A DNA stretch of 64,000 nt from Maea johnstoni (Eukaryota > Annelida > Polychaeta > Spionida > Magelonidae), in contig OZ012688.1 in the NCBI GenBank assembly GCA_963942565.1, positions 26,167,966 to 26,231,965 of the forward strand, in the 5' to 3' direction. The translations under genes and the position numbers were made by a program. The first letter of the stretch is position 1, and every line of letters begins with the position of its first letter. Of this stretch, positions 51,001 through 64,000 are shown piece after piece. Below the pieces are notes generated by a model, which saw only the letters and a program-made list of their open reading frames with translations, did not search any database and was not told where the DNA came from.

Positions 51001-52544
51001 ATTTGCTTGCAACTTTTAAGCGACCATATGCATCTCAAACAGGAAGTGTCCTAACATCATGCCTTATTGTCTATATTTCCTGTTTCTCCTGACCATGAAC
51101 TACTCTAGAATGAAGCCAACGCTCAGGGATCTGTCCACACGTCAGCCTATACGCTCTTGGCAGGCATGTTCTCGTCCTGTGGTCTCAGCACTACGTTTCA
51201 GTGCTGCCATCTATTCGCAGGTATCAGAATTTCTACCACCTCGTATCTCGCTGCCAAACTCTGGTGGACTGTATCTTTAAAAACTCGACCGTCCATGGTC
51301 TTATGGGGTTAAGTTGTGAATATCCAATCGTTCAAAATGTCTAAAAGCCTACACCCTCATCCTCATAATAAAACCAACTGTGACGGTCAAGGCCATCGAT
51401 GAGCAGAGCAAGGTACCACTCATCTCAAAACCTCACATCAGCTTGCACACAGAAAGGAAAGTTTTCGGCTCTTAATCTTCTCGATTTTGAATTTCACCAA
51501 ATCCAGGGTGCTTTACACGGTTCCTGGAGATTTCGTACCCAAGAGATTTCGTCACCAGGAGGGCGCAACTTCAACCCCATGACATAATATACAACTCCAA
51601 AACACTGAATAATGCTATGAACTATTTTGAAGTGGTAAAAATATTAGTAACTTGATCTTGACTTAGTTTATATGCACTTATCTGGGTGGTTTAGTTAGTT
51701 TTTTTTGCTATTCCTCTCGATCGATCTTTCACCTCACGAGATCGGTGAAAATCTCCCGTAAGTCGCTTACATTTCATGAAAATGAAGTACGCTTCATTAA
51801 AAAATGGAAAGAAACTTAACATTGTTTAATTGTCAACGAAAGTAAATGACAAAATTTACTGATTGGCCCTTCAATTGCATGGAAATATTAGAGATTTGAA
51901 TTGTGTGGTGACGAATTCTCGTGGGTACGAAATCTCCAGCACCAGCGTTTTGGGCATCAAGTCCTATGGCATTTGCTTGAAACGTGGGATCTAAATAGCT
52001 AAGAGTATTACAAATATGAATAGCTAGATTATGCAATCTCCAAGTTGAAAAATATGCCTTTTCCTCAATTTCGATGAAAAATCGGAAAGAAATGGTCATG
52101 AAATTTGATCGCAGTAAAAAGTAGAGAAAGTGTGATAGTTTTCCCTCTGTTTTAATATTTTTTCCCGATTTATGGGATTTGATGTTCGGCGGTCGGCAAG
52201 TGTGGATAGCTTCTCTGTTCGATAACTTTATGCATGTCTTTAATGTTCTTACCCAAAATATTTACAACCTGCTGGGCGGTTACATTTCTGATTGTCAATG
52301 TGTTCCTCATCAAAAGACCTTTCAGGCAATATATACTTTATATAGGCTAAGAAGTCAAATAAAAGCAGGGTAGAAGAAAAACCAGGTCCAAAATAGGCTA
52401 TCTTAAAAGCATTACCAAAAAAACAAATGAATAAAATAAAACGAAATAAAATGAAATAAAGCAAGGAAAAATAAAATCGGGAAGCATGTCCATGTATGTT
52501 GTAAGTAAAACATTAAAAATGAAAAAAAAAAAAAAAAGAGATGA

Positions 52545-52662
52545 GCCTACAACACACAGTATTCCCAGGCGGTCACCCATCCAAGTACTAACTGCGCTCG
52601 ATGTTGCTTAACTTCGGTGATCGGACGAGAACCGGTGCATTCAACATGATATGGTCGTAGGC
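52545..52662 (-). rRNA. 5S ribosomal RNA, gene 32 (majority sequence)
   Basis: Long unit; arms 51524-51557 and 51906-51939; T16 at 52522-52537. Confidence 0.98.
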
Positions 52663-54206
52663 ATTTGCTTGCAACTTTTAAGCGACCATATGCATCTCAA
52701 ACAGGAAGTGTCCTAACATCATGCCTTATTGTCTATATTTCCTGTTTCTCCTGACCATGAACTACTCTAGAATGAAGCCAACGCTCAGGGATCTGTCCAC
52801 ACGTCAGCCTATACGCTCTTGGCAGGCATGTTCTCGTCCTGTGGTCTCAGCACTACGTTTCAGTGCTGCCATCTATTCGCAGGTATCAGAATTTCTACCA
52901 CCTCGTATCTCGCTGCCAAACTCTGGTGGACTGTATCTTTAAAAACTCGACCGTCCATGGTCTTATGGGGTTAAGTTGTGAATATCCAATCGTTCAAAAT
53001 GTCTAAAAGCCTACACCCTCATCCTCATAATAAAACCAACTGTGACGGTCAAGGCCATCGATGAGCAGAGCAAGGTACCACTCATCTCAAAACCTCACAT
53101 CAGCTTGCACACAGAAAGGAAAGTTTTCGGCTCTTAATCTTCTCGATTTTGAATTTCACCAAATCCAGGGTGCTTTACACGGTTCCTGGAGATTTCGTAC
53201 CCAAGAGATTTCGTCACCAGGAGGGCGCAACTTCAACCCCATGACATAATATACAACTCCAAAACACTGAATAATGCTATGAACTATTTTGAAGTGGTAA
53301 AAATATTAGTAACTTGATCTTGACTTAGTTTATATGCACTTATCTGGGTGGTTTAGTTAGTTTTTTTTGCTATTCCTCTCGATCGATCTTTCACCTCACG
53401 AGATCGGTGAAAATCTCCCGTAAGTCGCTTACATTTCATGAAAATGAAGTACGCTTCATTAAAAAATGGAAAGAAACTTAACATTGTTTAATTGTCAACG
53501 AAAGTAAATGACAAAATTTACTGATTGGCCCTTCAATTGCATGGAAATATTAGAGATTTGAATTGTGTGGTGACGAATTCTCGTGGGTACGAAATCTCCA
53601 GCACCAGCGTTTTGGGCATCAAGTCCTATGGCATTTGCTTGAAACGTGGGATCTAAATAGCTAAGAGTATTACAAATATGAATAGCTAGATTATGCAATC
53701 TCCAAGTTGAAAAATATGCCTTTTCCTCAATTTCGATGAAAAATCGGAAAGAAATGGTCATGAAATTTGATCGCAGTAAAAAGTAGAGAAAGTGTGATAG
53801 TTTTCCCTCTGTTTTAATATTTTTTCCCGATTTATGGGATTTGATGTTCGGCGGTCGGCAAGTGTGGATAGCTTCTCTGTTCGATAACTTTATGCATGTC
53901 TTTAATGTTCTTACCCAAAATATTTACAACCTGCTGGGCGGTTACATTTCTGATTGTCAATGTGTTCCTCATCAAAAGACCTTTCAGGCAATATATACTT
54001 TATATAGGCTAAGAAGTCAAATAAAAGCAGGGTAGAAGAAAAACCAGGTCCAAAATAGGCTATCTTAAAAGCATTACCAAAAAAACAAATGAATAAAATA
54101 AAACGAAATAAAATGAAATAAAGCAAGGAAAAATAAAATCGGGAAGCATGTCCATGTATGTTGTAAGTAAAACATTAAAAATGAAAAAAAAAAAAAAAAG
54201 AGATGA

Positions 54207-54324
54207 GCCTACAACACACAGTATTCCCAGGCGGTCACCCATCCAAGTACTAACTGCGCTCGATGTTGCTTAACTTCGGTGATCGGACGAGAACCGGTGC
54301 ATTCAACATGATATGGTCGTAGGC
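54207..54324 (-). rRNA. 5S ribosomal RNA, gene 33 (majority sequence)
   Basis: Long unit; arms 53186-53219 and 53568-53601; T16 at 54184-54199. Confidence 0.98.
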
Positions 54325-55866
54325 ATTTGCTTGCAACTTTTAAGCGACCATATGCATCTCAAACAGGAAGTGTCCTAACATCATGCCTTATTGTCTATAT
54401 TTCCTGTTTCTCCTGACCATGAACTACTCTAGAATGAAGCCAACGCTCAGGGATCTGTCCACACGTCAGCCTATACGCTCTTGGCAGGCATGTTCTCGTC
54501 CTGTGGTCTCAGCACTACGTTTCAGTGCTGCCATCTATTCGCAGGTATCAGAATTTCTACCACCTCGTATCTCGCTGCCAAACTCTGGTGGACTGTATCT
54601 TTAAAAACTCGACCGTCCATGGTCTTATGGGGTTAAGTTGTGAATATCCAATCGTTCAAAATGTCTAAAAGCCTACACCCTCATCCTCATAATAAAACCA
54701 ACTGTGACGGTCAAGGCCATCGATGAGCAGAGCAAGGTACCACTCATCTCAAAACCTCACATCAGCTTGCACACAGAAAGGAAAGTTTTCGGCTCTTAAT
54801 CTTCTCGATTTTGAATTTCACCAAATCCAGGGTGCTTTACACGGTTCCTGGAGATTTCGTACCCAAGAGATTTCGTCACCAGGAGGGCGCAACTTCAACC
54901 CCATGACATAATATACAACTCCAAAACACTGAATAATGCTATGAACTATTTTGAAGTGGTAAAAATATTAGTAACTTGATCTTGACTTAGTTTATATGCA
55001 CTTATCTGGGTGGTTTAGTTAGTTTTTTTTGCTATTCCTCTCGATCGATCTTTCACCTCACGAGATCGGTGAAAATCTCCCGTAAGTCGCTTACATTTCA
55101 TGAAAATGAAGTACGCTTCATTAAAAAATGGAAAGAAACTTAACATTGTTTAATTGTCAACGAAAGTAAATGACAAAATTTACTGATTGGCCCTTCAATT
55201 GCATGGAAATATTAGATTTGAATTGTGTGGTGACGAATTCTCGTGGGTACGAAATCTCCAGCACCAGCGTTTTGGGCATCAAGTCCTATGGCATTTGCTT
55301 GAAACGTGGGATCTAAATAGCTAAGAGTATTACAAATATGAATAGCTAGATTATGCAATCTCCAAGTTGAAAAATATGCCTTTTCCTCAATTTCGATGAA
55401 AAATCGGAAAGAAATGGTCATGAAATTTGATCGCAGTAAAAAGTAGAGAAAGTGTGATAGTTTTCCCTCTGTTTTAATATTTTTTCCCGATTTATGGGAT
55501 TTGATGTTCGGCGGTCGGCAAGTGTGGATAGCTTCTCTGTTCGATAACTTTATGCATGTCTTTAATGTTCTTACCCAAAATATTTACAACCTGCTGGGCG
55601 GTTACATTTCTGATTGTCAATGTGTTCCTCATCAAAAGACCTTTCAGGCAATATATACTTTATATAGGCTAAGAAGTCAAATAAAAGCAGGGTAGAAGAA
55701 AAACCAGGTCCAAAATAGGCTATCTTAAAAGCATTACCAAAAAAACAAATGAATAAAATAAAACGAAATAAAATGAAATAAAGCAAGGAAAAATAAAATC
55801 GGGAAGCATGTCCATGTATGTTGTAAGTAAAACATTAAAAATGAAAAAAAAAAAAAAAAGAGATGA

Positions 55867-55984
55867 GCCTACAACACACAGTATTCCCAGGCGGTCACCC
55901 ATCCAAGTACTAACTGCGCTCGATGTTGCTTAACTTCGGTGATCGGACGAGAACCGGTGCATTCAACATGATATGGTCGTAGGC
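55867..55984 (-). rRNA. 5S ribosomal RNA, gene 34 (majority sequence)
   Basis: Short unit; arms 54848-54881 and 55228-55261; T16 at 55844-55859. Confidence 0.98.
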
Positions 55985-57526
55985 ATTTGCTTGCAACTTT
56001 TAAGCGACCATATGCATCTCAAACAGGAAGTGTCCTAACATCATGCCTTATTGTCTATATTTCCTGTTTCTCCTGACCATGAACTACTCTAGAATGAAGC
56101 CAACGCTCAGGGATCTGTCCACACGTCAGCCTATACGCTCTTGGCAGGCATGTTCTCGTCCTGTGGTCTCAGCACTACGTTTCAGTGCTGCCATCTATTC
56201 GCAGGTATCAGAATTTCTACCACCTCGTATCTCGCTGCCAAACTCTGGTGGACTGTATCTTTAAAAACTCGACCGTCCATGGTCTTATGGGGTTAAGTTG
56301 TGAATATCCAATCGTTCAAAATGTCTAAAAGCCTACACCCTCATCCTCATAATAAAACCAACTGTGACGGTCAAGGCCATCGATGAGCAGAGCAAGGTAC
56401 CACTCATCTCAAAACCTCACATCAGCTTGCACACAGAAAGGAAAGTTTTCGGCTCTTAATCTTCTCGATTTTGAATTTCACCAAATCCAGGGTGCTTTAC
56501 ACGGTTCCTGGAGATTTCGTACCCAAGAGATTTCGTCACCAGGAGGGCGCAACTTCAACCCCATGACATAATATACAACTCCAAAACACTGAATAATGCT
56601 ATGAACTATTTTGAAGTGGTAAAAATATTAGTAACTTGATCTTGACTTAGTTTATATGCACTTATCTGGGTGGTTTAGTTAGTTTTTTTTGCTATTCCTC
56701 TCGATCGATCTTTCACCTCACGAGATCGGTGAAAATCTCCCGTAAGTCGCTTACATTTCATGAAAATGAAGTACGCTTCATTAAAAAATGGAAAGAAACT
56801 TAACATTGTTTAATTGTCAACGAAAGTAAATGACAAAATTTACTGATTGGCCCTTCAATTGCATGGAAATATTAGATTTGAATTGTGTGGTGACGAATTC
56901 TCGTGGGTACGAAATCTCCAGCACCAGCGTTTTGGGCATCAAGTCCTATGGCATTTGCTTGAAACGTGGGATCTAAATAGCTAAGAGTATTACAAATATG
57001 AATAGCTAGATTATGCAATCTCCAAGTTGAAAAATATGCCTTTTCCTCAATTTCGATGAAAAATCGGAAAGAAATGGTCATGAAATTTGATCGCAGTAAA
57101 AAGTAGAGAAAGTGTGATAGTTTTCCCTCTGTTTTAATATTTTTTCCCGATTTATGGGATTTGATGTTCGGCGGTCGGCAAGTGTGGATAGCTTCTCTGT
57201 TCGATAACTTTATGCATGTCTTTAATGTTCTTACCCAAAATATTTACAACCTGCTGGGCGGTTACATTTCTGATTGTCAATGTGTTCCTCATCAAAAGAC
57301 CTTTCAGGCAATATATACTTTATATAGGCTAAGAAGTCAAATAAAAGCAGGGTAGAAGAAAAACCAGGTCCAAAATAGGCTATCTTAAAAGCATTACCAA
57401 AAAAACAAATGAATAAAATAAAACGAAATAAAATGAAATAAAGCAAGGAAAAATAAAATCGGGAAGCATGTCCATGTATGTTGTAAGTAAAACATTAAAA
57501 ATGAAAAAAAAAAAAAAAAGAGATGA

Positions 57527-57644
57527 GCCTACAACACACAGTATTCCCAGGCGGTCACCCATCCAAGTACTAACTGCGCTCGATGTTGCTTAACTTCGGT
57601 GATCGGACGAGAACCGGTGCATTCAACATGATATGGTCGTAGGC
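57527..57644 (-). rRNA. 5S ribosomal RNA, gene 35 (majority sequence)
   Basis: Short unit; arms 56508-56541 and 56888-56921; T16 at 57504-57519. Confidence 0.98.
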
Positions 57645-59188
57645 ATTTGCTTGCAACTTTTAAGCGACCATATGCATCTCAAACAGGAAGTGTCCTAACA
57701 TCATGCCTTATTGTCTATATTTCCTGTTTCTCCTGACCATGAACTACTCTAGAATGAAGCCAACGCTCAGGGATCTGTCCACACGTCAGCCTATACGCTC
57801 TTGGCAGGCATGTTCTCGTCCTGTGGTCTCAGCACTACGTTTCAGTGCTGCCATCTATTCGCAGGTATCAGAATTTCTACCACCTCGTATCTCGCTGCCA
57901 AACTCTGGTGGACTGTATCTTTAAAAACTCGACCGTCCATGGTCTTATGGGGTTAAGTTGTGAATATCCAATCGTTCAAAATGTCTAAAAGCCTACACCC
58001 TCATCCTCATAATAAAACCAACTGTGACGGTCAAGGCCATCGATGAGCAGAGCAAGGTACCACTCATCTCAAAACCTCACATCAGCTTGCACACAGAAAG
58101 GAAAGTTTTCGGCTCTTAATCTTCTCGATTTTGAATTTCACCAAATCCAGGGTGCTTTACACGGTTCCTGGAGATTTCGTACCCAAGAGATTTCGTCACC
58201 AGGAGGGCGCAACTTCAACCCCATGACATAATATACAACTCCAAAACACTGAATAATGCTATGAACTATTTTGAAGTGGTAAAAATATTAGTAACTTGAT
58301 CTTGACTTAGTTTATATGCACTTATCTGGGTGGTTTAGTTAGTTTTTTTTGCTATTCCTCTCGATCGATCTTTCACCTCACGAGATCGGTGAAAATCTCC
58401 CGTAAGTCGCTTACATTTCATGAAAATGAAGTACGCTTCATTAAAAAATGGAAAGAAACTTAACATTGTTTAATTGTCAACGAAAGTAAATGACAAAATT
58501 TACTGATTGGCCCTTCAATTGCATGGAAATATTAGAGATTTGAATTGTGTGGTGACGAATTCTCGTGGGTACGAAATCTCCAGCACCAGCGTTTTGGGCA
58601 TCAAGTCCTATGGCATTTGCTTGAAACGTGGGATCTAAATAGCTAAGAGTATTACAAATATGAATAGCTAGATTATGCAATCTCCAAGTTGAAAAATATG
58701 CCTTTTCCTCAATTTCGATGAAAAATCGGAAAGAAATGGTCATGAAATTTGATCGCAGTAAAAAGTAGAGAAAGTGTGATAGTTTTCCCTCTGTTTTAAT
58801 ATTTTTTCCCGATTTATGGGATTTGATGTTCGGCGGTCGGCAAGTGTGGATAGCTTCTCTGTTCGATAACTTTATGCATGTCTTTAATGTTCTTACCCAA
58901 AATATTTACAACCTGCTGGGCGGTTACATTTCTGATTGTCAATGTGTTCCTCATCAAAAGACCTTTCAGGCAATATATACTTTATATAGGCTAAGAAGTC
59001 AAATAAAAGCAGGGTAGAAGAAAAACCAGGTCCAAAATAGGCTATCTTAAAAGCATTACCAAAAAAACAAATGAATAAAATAAAACGAAATAAAATGAAA
59101 TAAAGCAAGGAAAAATAAAATCGGGAAGCATGTCCATGTATGTTGTAAGTAAAACATTAAAAATGAAAAAAAAAAAAAAAAGAGATGA

Positions 59189-59306
59189 GCCTACAACACA
59201 CAGTATTCCCAGGCGGTCACCCATCCAAGTACTTACTGCGCTCGATGTTGCTTAACTTCGGTGATCGGACGAGAACCGGTGCATTCAACATGATATGGTC
59301 GTAGGC
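59189..59306 (-). rRNA. 5S ribosomal RNA, gene 36 (variant U73A)
   Basis: On the gene strand nt 73 is A instead of T (+ strand T at 59234). By vertebrate numbering this base flanks loop E, where it pairs with A103, so the change may disturb the loop E region. Long unit; arms 58168-58201 and 58550-58583; T16 at 59166-59181. Confidence 0.96.
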
Positions 59307-60848
59307 ATTTGCTTGCAACTTTTAAGCGACCATATGCATCTCAAACAGGAAGTGTCCTAACATCATGCCTTATTGTCTATATTTCCTGTTTCTCCTGACC
59401 ATGAACTACTCTAGAATGAAGCCAACGCTCAGGGATCTGTCCACACGTCAGCCTATACGCTCTTGGCAGGCATGTTCTCGTCCTGTGGTCTCAGCACTAC
59501 GTTTCAGTGCTGCCATCTATTCGCAGGTATCAGAATTTCTACCACCTCGTATCTCGCTGCCAAACTCTGGTGGACTGTATCTTTAAAAACTCGACCGTCC
59601 ATGGTCTTATGGGGTTAAGTTGTGAATATCCAATCGTTCAAAATGTCTAAAAGCCTACACCCTCATCCTCATAATAAAACCAACTGTGACGGTCAAGGCC
59701 ATCGATGAGCAGAGCAAGGTACCACTCATCTCAAAACCTCACATCAGCTTGCACACAGAAAGGAAAGTTTTCGGCTCTTAATCTTCTCGATTTTGAATTT
59801 CACCAAATCCAGGGTGCTTTACACGGTTCCTGGAGATTTCGTACCCAAGAGATTTCGTCACCAGGAGGGCGCAACTTCAACCCCATGACATAATATACAA
59901 CTCCAAAACACTGAATAATGCTATGAACTATTTTGAAGTGGTAAAAATATTAGTAACTTGATCTTGACTTAGTTTATATGCACTTATCTGGGTGGTTTAG
60001 TTAGTTTTTTTTGCTATTCCTCTCGATCGATCTTTCACCTCACGAGATCGGTGAAAATCTCCCGTAAGTCGCTTACATTTCATGAAAATGAAGTACGCTT
60101 CATTAAAAAATGGAAAGAAACTTAACATTGTTTAATTGTCAACGAAAGTAAATGACAAAATTTACTGATTGGCCCTTCAATTGCATGGAAATATTAGATT
60201 TGAATTGTGTGGTGACGAATTCTCGTGGGTACGAAATCTCCAGCACCAGCGTTTTGGGCATCAAGTCCTATGGCATTTGCTTGAAACGTGGGATCTAAAT
60301 AGCTAAGAGTATTACAAATATGAATAGCTAGATTATGCAATCTCCAAGTTGAAAAATATGCCTTTTCCTCAATTTCGATGAAAAATCGGAAAGAAATGGT
60401 CATGAAATTTGATCGCAGTAAAAAGTAGAGAAAGTGTGATAGTTTTCCCTCTGTTTTAATATTTTTTCCCGATTTATGGGATTTGATGTTCGGCGGTCGG
60501 CAAGTGTGGATAGCTTCTCTGTTCGATAACTTTATGCATGTCTTTAATGTTCTTACCCAAAATATTTACAACCTGCTGGGCGGTTACATTTCTGATTGTC
60601 AATGTGTTCCTCATCAAAAGACCTTTCAGGCAATATATACTTTATATAGGCTAAGAAGTCAAATAAAAGCAGGGTAGAAGAAAAACCAGGTCCAAAATAG
60701 GCTATCTTAAAAGCATTACCAAAAAAACAAATGAATAAAATAAAACGAAATAAAATGAAATAAAGCAAGGAAAAATAAAATCGGGAAGCATGTCCATGTA
60801 TGTTGTAAGTAAAACATTAAAAATGAAAAAAAAAAAAAAAAGAGATGA

Positions 60849-60966
60849 GCCTACAACACACAGTATTCCCAGGCGGTCACCCATCCAAGTACTAACTGCG
60901 CTCGATGTTGCTTAACTTCGGTGATCGGACGAGAACCGGTGCATTCAACATGATATGGTCGTAGGC
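60849..60966 (-). rRNA. 5S ribosomal RNA, gene 37 (majority sequence)
   Basis: Short unit lying between the two U73A genes; arms 59830-59863 and 60210-60243; T16 at 60826-60841. Confidence 0.98.
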
Positions 60967-62510
60967 ATTTGCTTGCAACTTTTAAGCGACCATATGCATC
61001 TCAAACAGGAAGTGTCCTAACATCATGCCTTATTGTCTATATTTCCTGTTTCTCCTGACCATGAACTACTCTAGAATGAAGCCAACGCTCAGGGATCTGT
61101 CCACACGTCAGCCTATACGCTCTTGGCAGGCATGTTCTCGTCCTGTGGTCTCAGCACTACGTTTCAGTGCTGCCATCTATTCGCAGGTATCAGAATTTCT
61201 ACCACCTCGTATCTCGCTGCCAAACTCTGGTGGACTGTATCTTTAAAAACTCGACCGTCCATGGTCTTATGGGGTTAAGTTGTGAATATCCAATCGTTCA
61301 AAATGTCTAAAAGCCTACACCCTCATCCTCATAATAAAACCAACTGTGACGGTCAAGGCCATCGATGAGCAGAGCAAGGTACCACTCATCTCAAAACCTC
61401 ACATCAGCTTGCACACAGAAAGGAAAGTTTTCGGCTCTTAATCTTCTCGATTTTGAATTTCACCAAATCCAGGGTGCTTTACACGGTTCCTGGAGATTTC
61501 GTACCCAAGAGATTTCGTCACCAGGAGGGCGCAACTTCAACCCCATGACATAATATACAACTCCAAAACACTGAATAATGCTATGAACTATTTTGAAGTG
61601 GTAAAAATATTAGTAACTTGATCTTGACTTAGTTTATATGCACTTATCTGGGTGGTTTAGTTAGTTTTTTTTGCTATTCCTCTCGATCGATCTTTCACCT
61701 CACGAGATCGGTGAAAATCTCCCGTAAGTCGCTTACATTTCATGAAAATGAAGTACGCTTCATTAAAAAATGGAAAGAAACTTAACATTGTTTAATTGTC
61801 AACGAAAGTAAATGACAAAATTTACTGATTGGCCCTTCAATTGCATGGAAATATTAGAGATTTGAATTGTGTGGTGACGAATTCTCGTGGGTACGAAATC
61901 TCCAGCACCAGCGTTTTGGGCATCAAGTCCTATGGCATTTGCTTGAAACGTGGGATCTAAATAGCTAAGAGTATTACAAATATGAATAGCTAGATTATGC
62001 AATCTCCAAGTTGAAAAATATGCCTTTTCCTCAATTTCGATGAAAAATCGGAAAGAAATGGTCATGAAATTTGATCGCAGTAAAAAGTAGAGAAAGTGTG
62101 ATAGTTTTCCCTCTGTTTTAATATTTTTTCCCGATTTATGGGATTTGATGTTCGGCGGTCGGCAAGTGTGGATAGCTTCTCTGTTCGATAACTTTATGCA
62201 TGTCTTTAATGTTCTTACCCAAAATATTTACAACCTGCTGGGCGGTTACATTTCTGATTGTCAATGTGTTCCTCATCAAAAGACCTTTCAGGCAATATAT
62301 ACTTTATATAGGCTAAGAAGTCAAATAAAAGCAGGGTAGAAGAAAAACCAGGTCCAAAATAGGCTATCTTAAAAGCATTACCAAAAAAACAAATGAATAA
62401 AATAAAACGAAATAAAATGAAATAAAGCAAGGAAAAATAAAATCGGGAAGCATGTCCATGTATGTTGTAAGTAAAACATTAAAAATGAAAAAAAAAAAAA
62501 AAAGAGATGA

Positions 62511-62628
62511 GCCTACAACACACAGTATTCCCAGGCGGTCACCCATCCAAGTACTTACTGCGCTCGATGTTGCTTAACTTCGGTGATCGGACGAGAACCG
62601 GTGCATTCAACATGATATGGTCGTAGGC
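62511..62628 (-). rRNA. 5S ribosomal RNA, gene 38 (variant U73A)
   Basis: Same loop E-flanking change as gene 36 (+ strand 62556). Long unit; arms 61490-61523 and 61872-61905; T16 at 62488-62503. Last complete 5S gene in the window. Confidence 0.96.
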
Positions 62629-63151
62629 ATTTGCTTGCAACTTTTAAGCGACCATATGCATCTCAAACAGGAAGTGTCCTAACATCATGCCTTATTGTCT
62701 ATATTTCCTGTTTCTCCTGACCATGAACTACTCTAGAATGAAGCCAACGCTCAGGGATCTGTCCACACGTCAGCCTATACGCTCTTGGCAGGCATGTTCT
62801 CGTCCTGTGGTCTCAGCACTACGTTTCAGTGCTGCCATCTATTCGCAGGTATCAGAATTTCTACCACCTCGTATCTCGCTGCCAAACTCTGGTGGACTGT
62901 ATCTTTAAAAACTCGACCGTCCATGGTCTTATGGGGTTAAGTTGTGAATATCCAATCGTTCAAAATGTCTAAAAGCCTACACCCTCATCCTCATAATAAA
63001 ACCAACTGTGACGGTCAAGGCCATCGATGAGCAGAGCAAGGTACCACTCATCTCAAAACCTCACATCAGCTTGCACACAGAAAGGAAAGTTTTCGGCTCT
63101 TAATCTTCTCGATTTTGAATTTCACCAAATCCAGGGTGCTTTACACGGTTC

Positions 63152-64000
63152 CTGGAGATTTCGTACCCAAGAGATTTCGTCACCAGGAGGGCGCAACTTC
63201 AACCCCATGACATAATATACAACTCCAAAACACTGAATAATGCTATGAACTATTTTGAAGTGGTAAAAATATTAGTAACTTGATCTTGACTTAGTTTATA
63301 TGCACTTATCTGGGTGGTTTAGTTAGTTTTTTTTGCTATTCCTCTCGATCGATCTTTCACCTCACGAGATCGGTGAAAATCTCCCGTAAGTCGCTTACAT
63401 TTCATGAAAATGAAGTACGCTTCATTAAAAAATGGAAAGAAACTTAACATTGTTTAATTGTCAACGAAAGTAAATGACAAAATTTACTGATTGGCCCTTC
63501 AATTGCATGGAAATATTAGATTTGAATTGTGTGGTGACGAATTCTCGTGGGTACGAAATCTCCAGCACCAGCGTTTTGGGCATCAAGTCCTATGGCATTT
63601 GCTTGAAACGTGGGATCTAAATAGCTAAGAGTATTACAAATATGAATAGCTAGATTATGCAATCTCCAAGTTGAAAAATATGCCTTTTCCTCAATTTCGA
63701 TGAAAAATCGGAAAGAAATGGTCATGAAATTTGATCGCAGTAAAAAGTAGAGAAAGTGTGATAGTTTTCCCTCTGTTTTAATATTTTTTCCCGATTTATG
63801 GGATTTGATGTTCGGCGGTCGGCAAGTGTGGATAGCTTCTCTGTTCGATAACTTTATGCATGTCTTTAATGTTCTTACCCAAAATATTTACAACCTGCTG
63901 GGCGGTTACATTTCTGATTGTCAATGTGTTCCTCATCAAAAGACCTTTCAGGCAATATATACTTTATATAGGCTAAGAAGTCAAATAAAAGCAGGGTAGA
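63152..64000. repeat. partial unit 39, cut by window end before its 5S gene
   Basis: It carries both inverted-repeat arms (63152-63185 and 63532-63565) and the AG-less short-unit state. The spacer then runs to the window edge. Its 5S gene would begin about 170 bp beyond the end. Confidence 0.95.

Larger units (their letters stand above)
1..64000 (-). repeat. 5S rDNA tandem array, 38 complete genes
   Basis: The whole window is one tandem array with a period of 1659-1663 bp. The same succession of spacer, inverted repeat, A-run and minus-strand 5S gene recurs 38 times without interruption and all units point the same way. Unit length is set by two markers: a 2-bp AG present (1662 bp) or absent (1660 bp) just before the right inverted-repeat arm, and the A-run of 15, 16 or 17. 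Short units are 8-11, 17, 20, 22, 25-28, 31, 34, 35, 37 and 39; the rest are long. Any two units differ at only a handful of positions that I could see, as expected for concerted evolution of 5S rDNA. The array enters and leaves the window, so its full size is unknown. A silent variant missed by eye is possible. Confidence 0.98.
58168..64000. repeat. two-unit duplication (units 36-37 and 38-39)
   Basis: A long unit with the U73A gene followed by a short unit occurs twice in succession. The second short unit is cut by the window end, so only its AG state can be read. Confidence 0.7.

Noticed and set aside
1-64000. CRISPR array or bacterial repeat
   Set aside because: The unit is 1.66 kb and contains a eukaryotic-type 5S gene with an internal Pol III promoter and T-run; there are no short repeats with unique spacers.

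Overview
This window lies wholly inside a head-to-tail array of one repeat unit of about 1.66 kb. It holds 38 complete 5S ribosomal RNA genes, all on the minus strand, and one incomplete unit at each end. No array boundary and no protein-coding gene is visible. The 5S sequence is of animal type: it is 118 nt long, has a 9-bp terminal helix, a GTGA tetraloop on helix IV and recognisable A, intermediate and C promoter blocks. Its wording (for example ACCGGTTCTCGTCCGATC and AAGTTAAGCAAC) looks to me like an invertebrate, probably a protostome (mollusc, flatworm, nematode or arthropod relative). I cannot narrow it further from memory.

Layout of a unit, written along the + strand and using unit 1: a 34-bp inverted-repeat arm (27-60), about 350 bp of AT-rich DNA, the second arm (409-442), about 580 bp of AT-rich spacer ending in an A-rich tract, an A15-17 run (the Pol III terminator of the minus-strand gene), the 5S gene (1048-1165), a TATA-like upstream element, and about 520 bp of more GC-balanced upstream spacer. 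I number units from the left arm of the inverted repeat; unit n holds 5S gene n.

The units are almost identical. The differences I could see are a 2-bp AG insertion/deletion (long units 1662 bp, short units 1660 bp), the A-run length (15, 16 or 17), a clustered 3-base change upstream of the gene (called TTATG, against the usual CTTGG), four point changes inside 5S genes, and a few private point changes. The order of these markers is not random. Units 15-19 and 20-24 carry the same five-unit series, and unit 20 looks like a crossover chimera that joins the two blocks. Units 36-37 and 38-39 form a two-unit duplication, and units 3-4 share a doubly altered 5S gene. The array therefore records recent unequal exchange between units.

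The genes work as parallel copies: each should be transcribed by RNA polymerase III from its own internal promoter and stopped at its own T-run. Thirty-one of the 38 copies have the same 5S sequence and seven are variants. I found no spliced-leader RNA, snRNA, tRNA or histone gene in the spacer.
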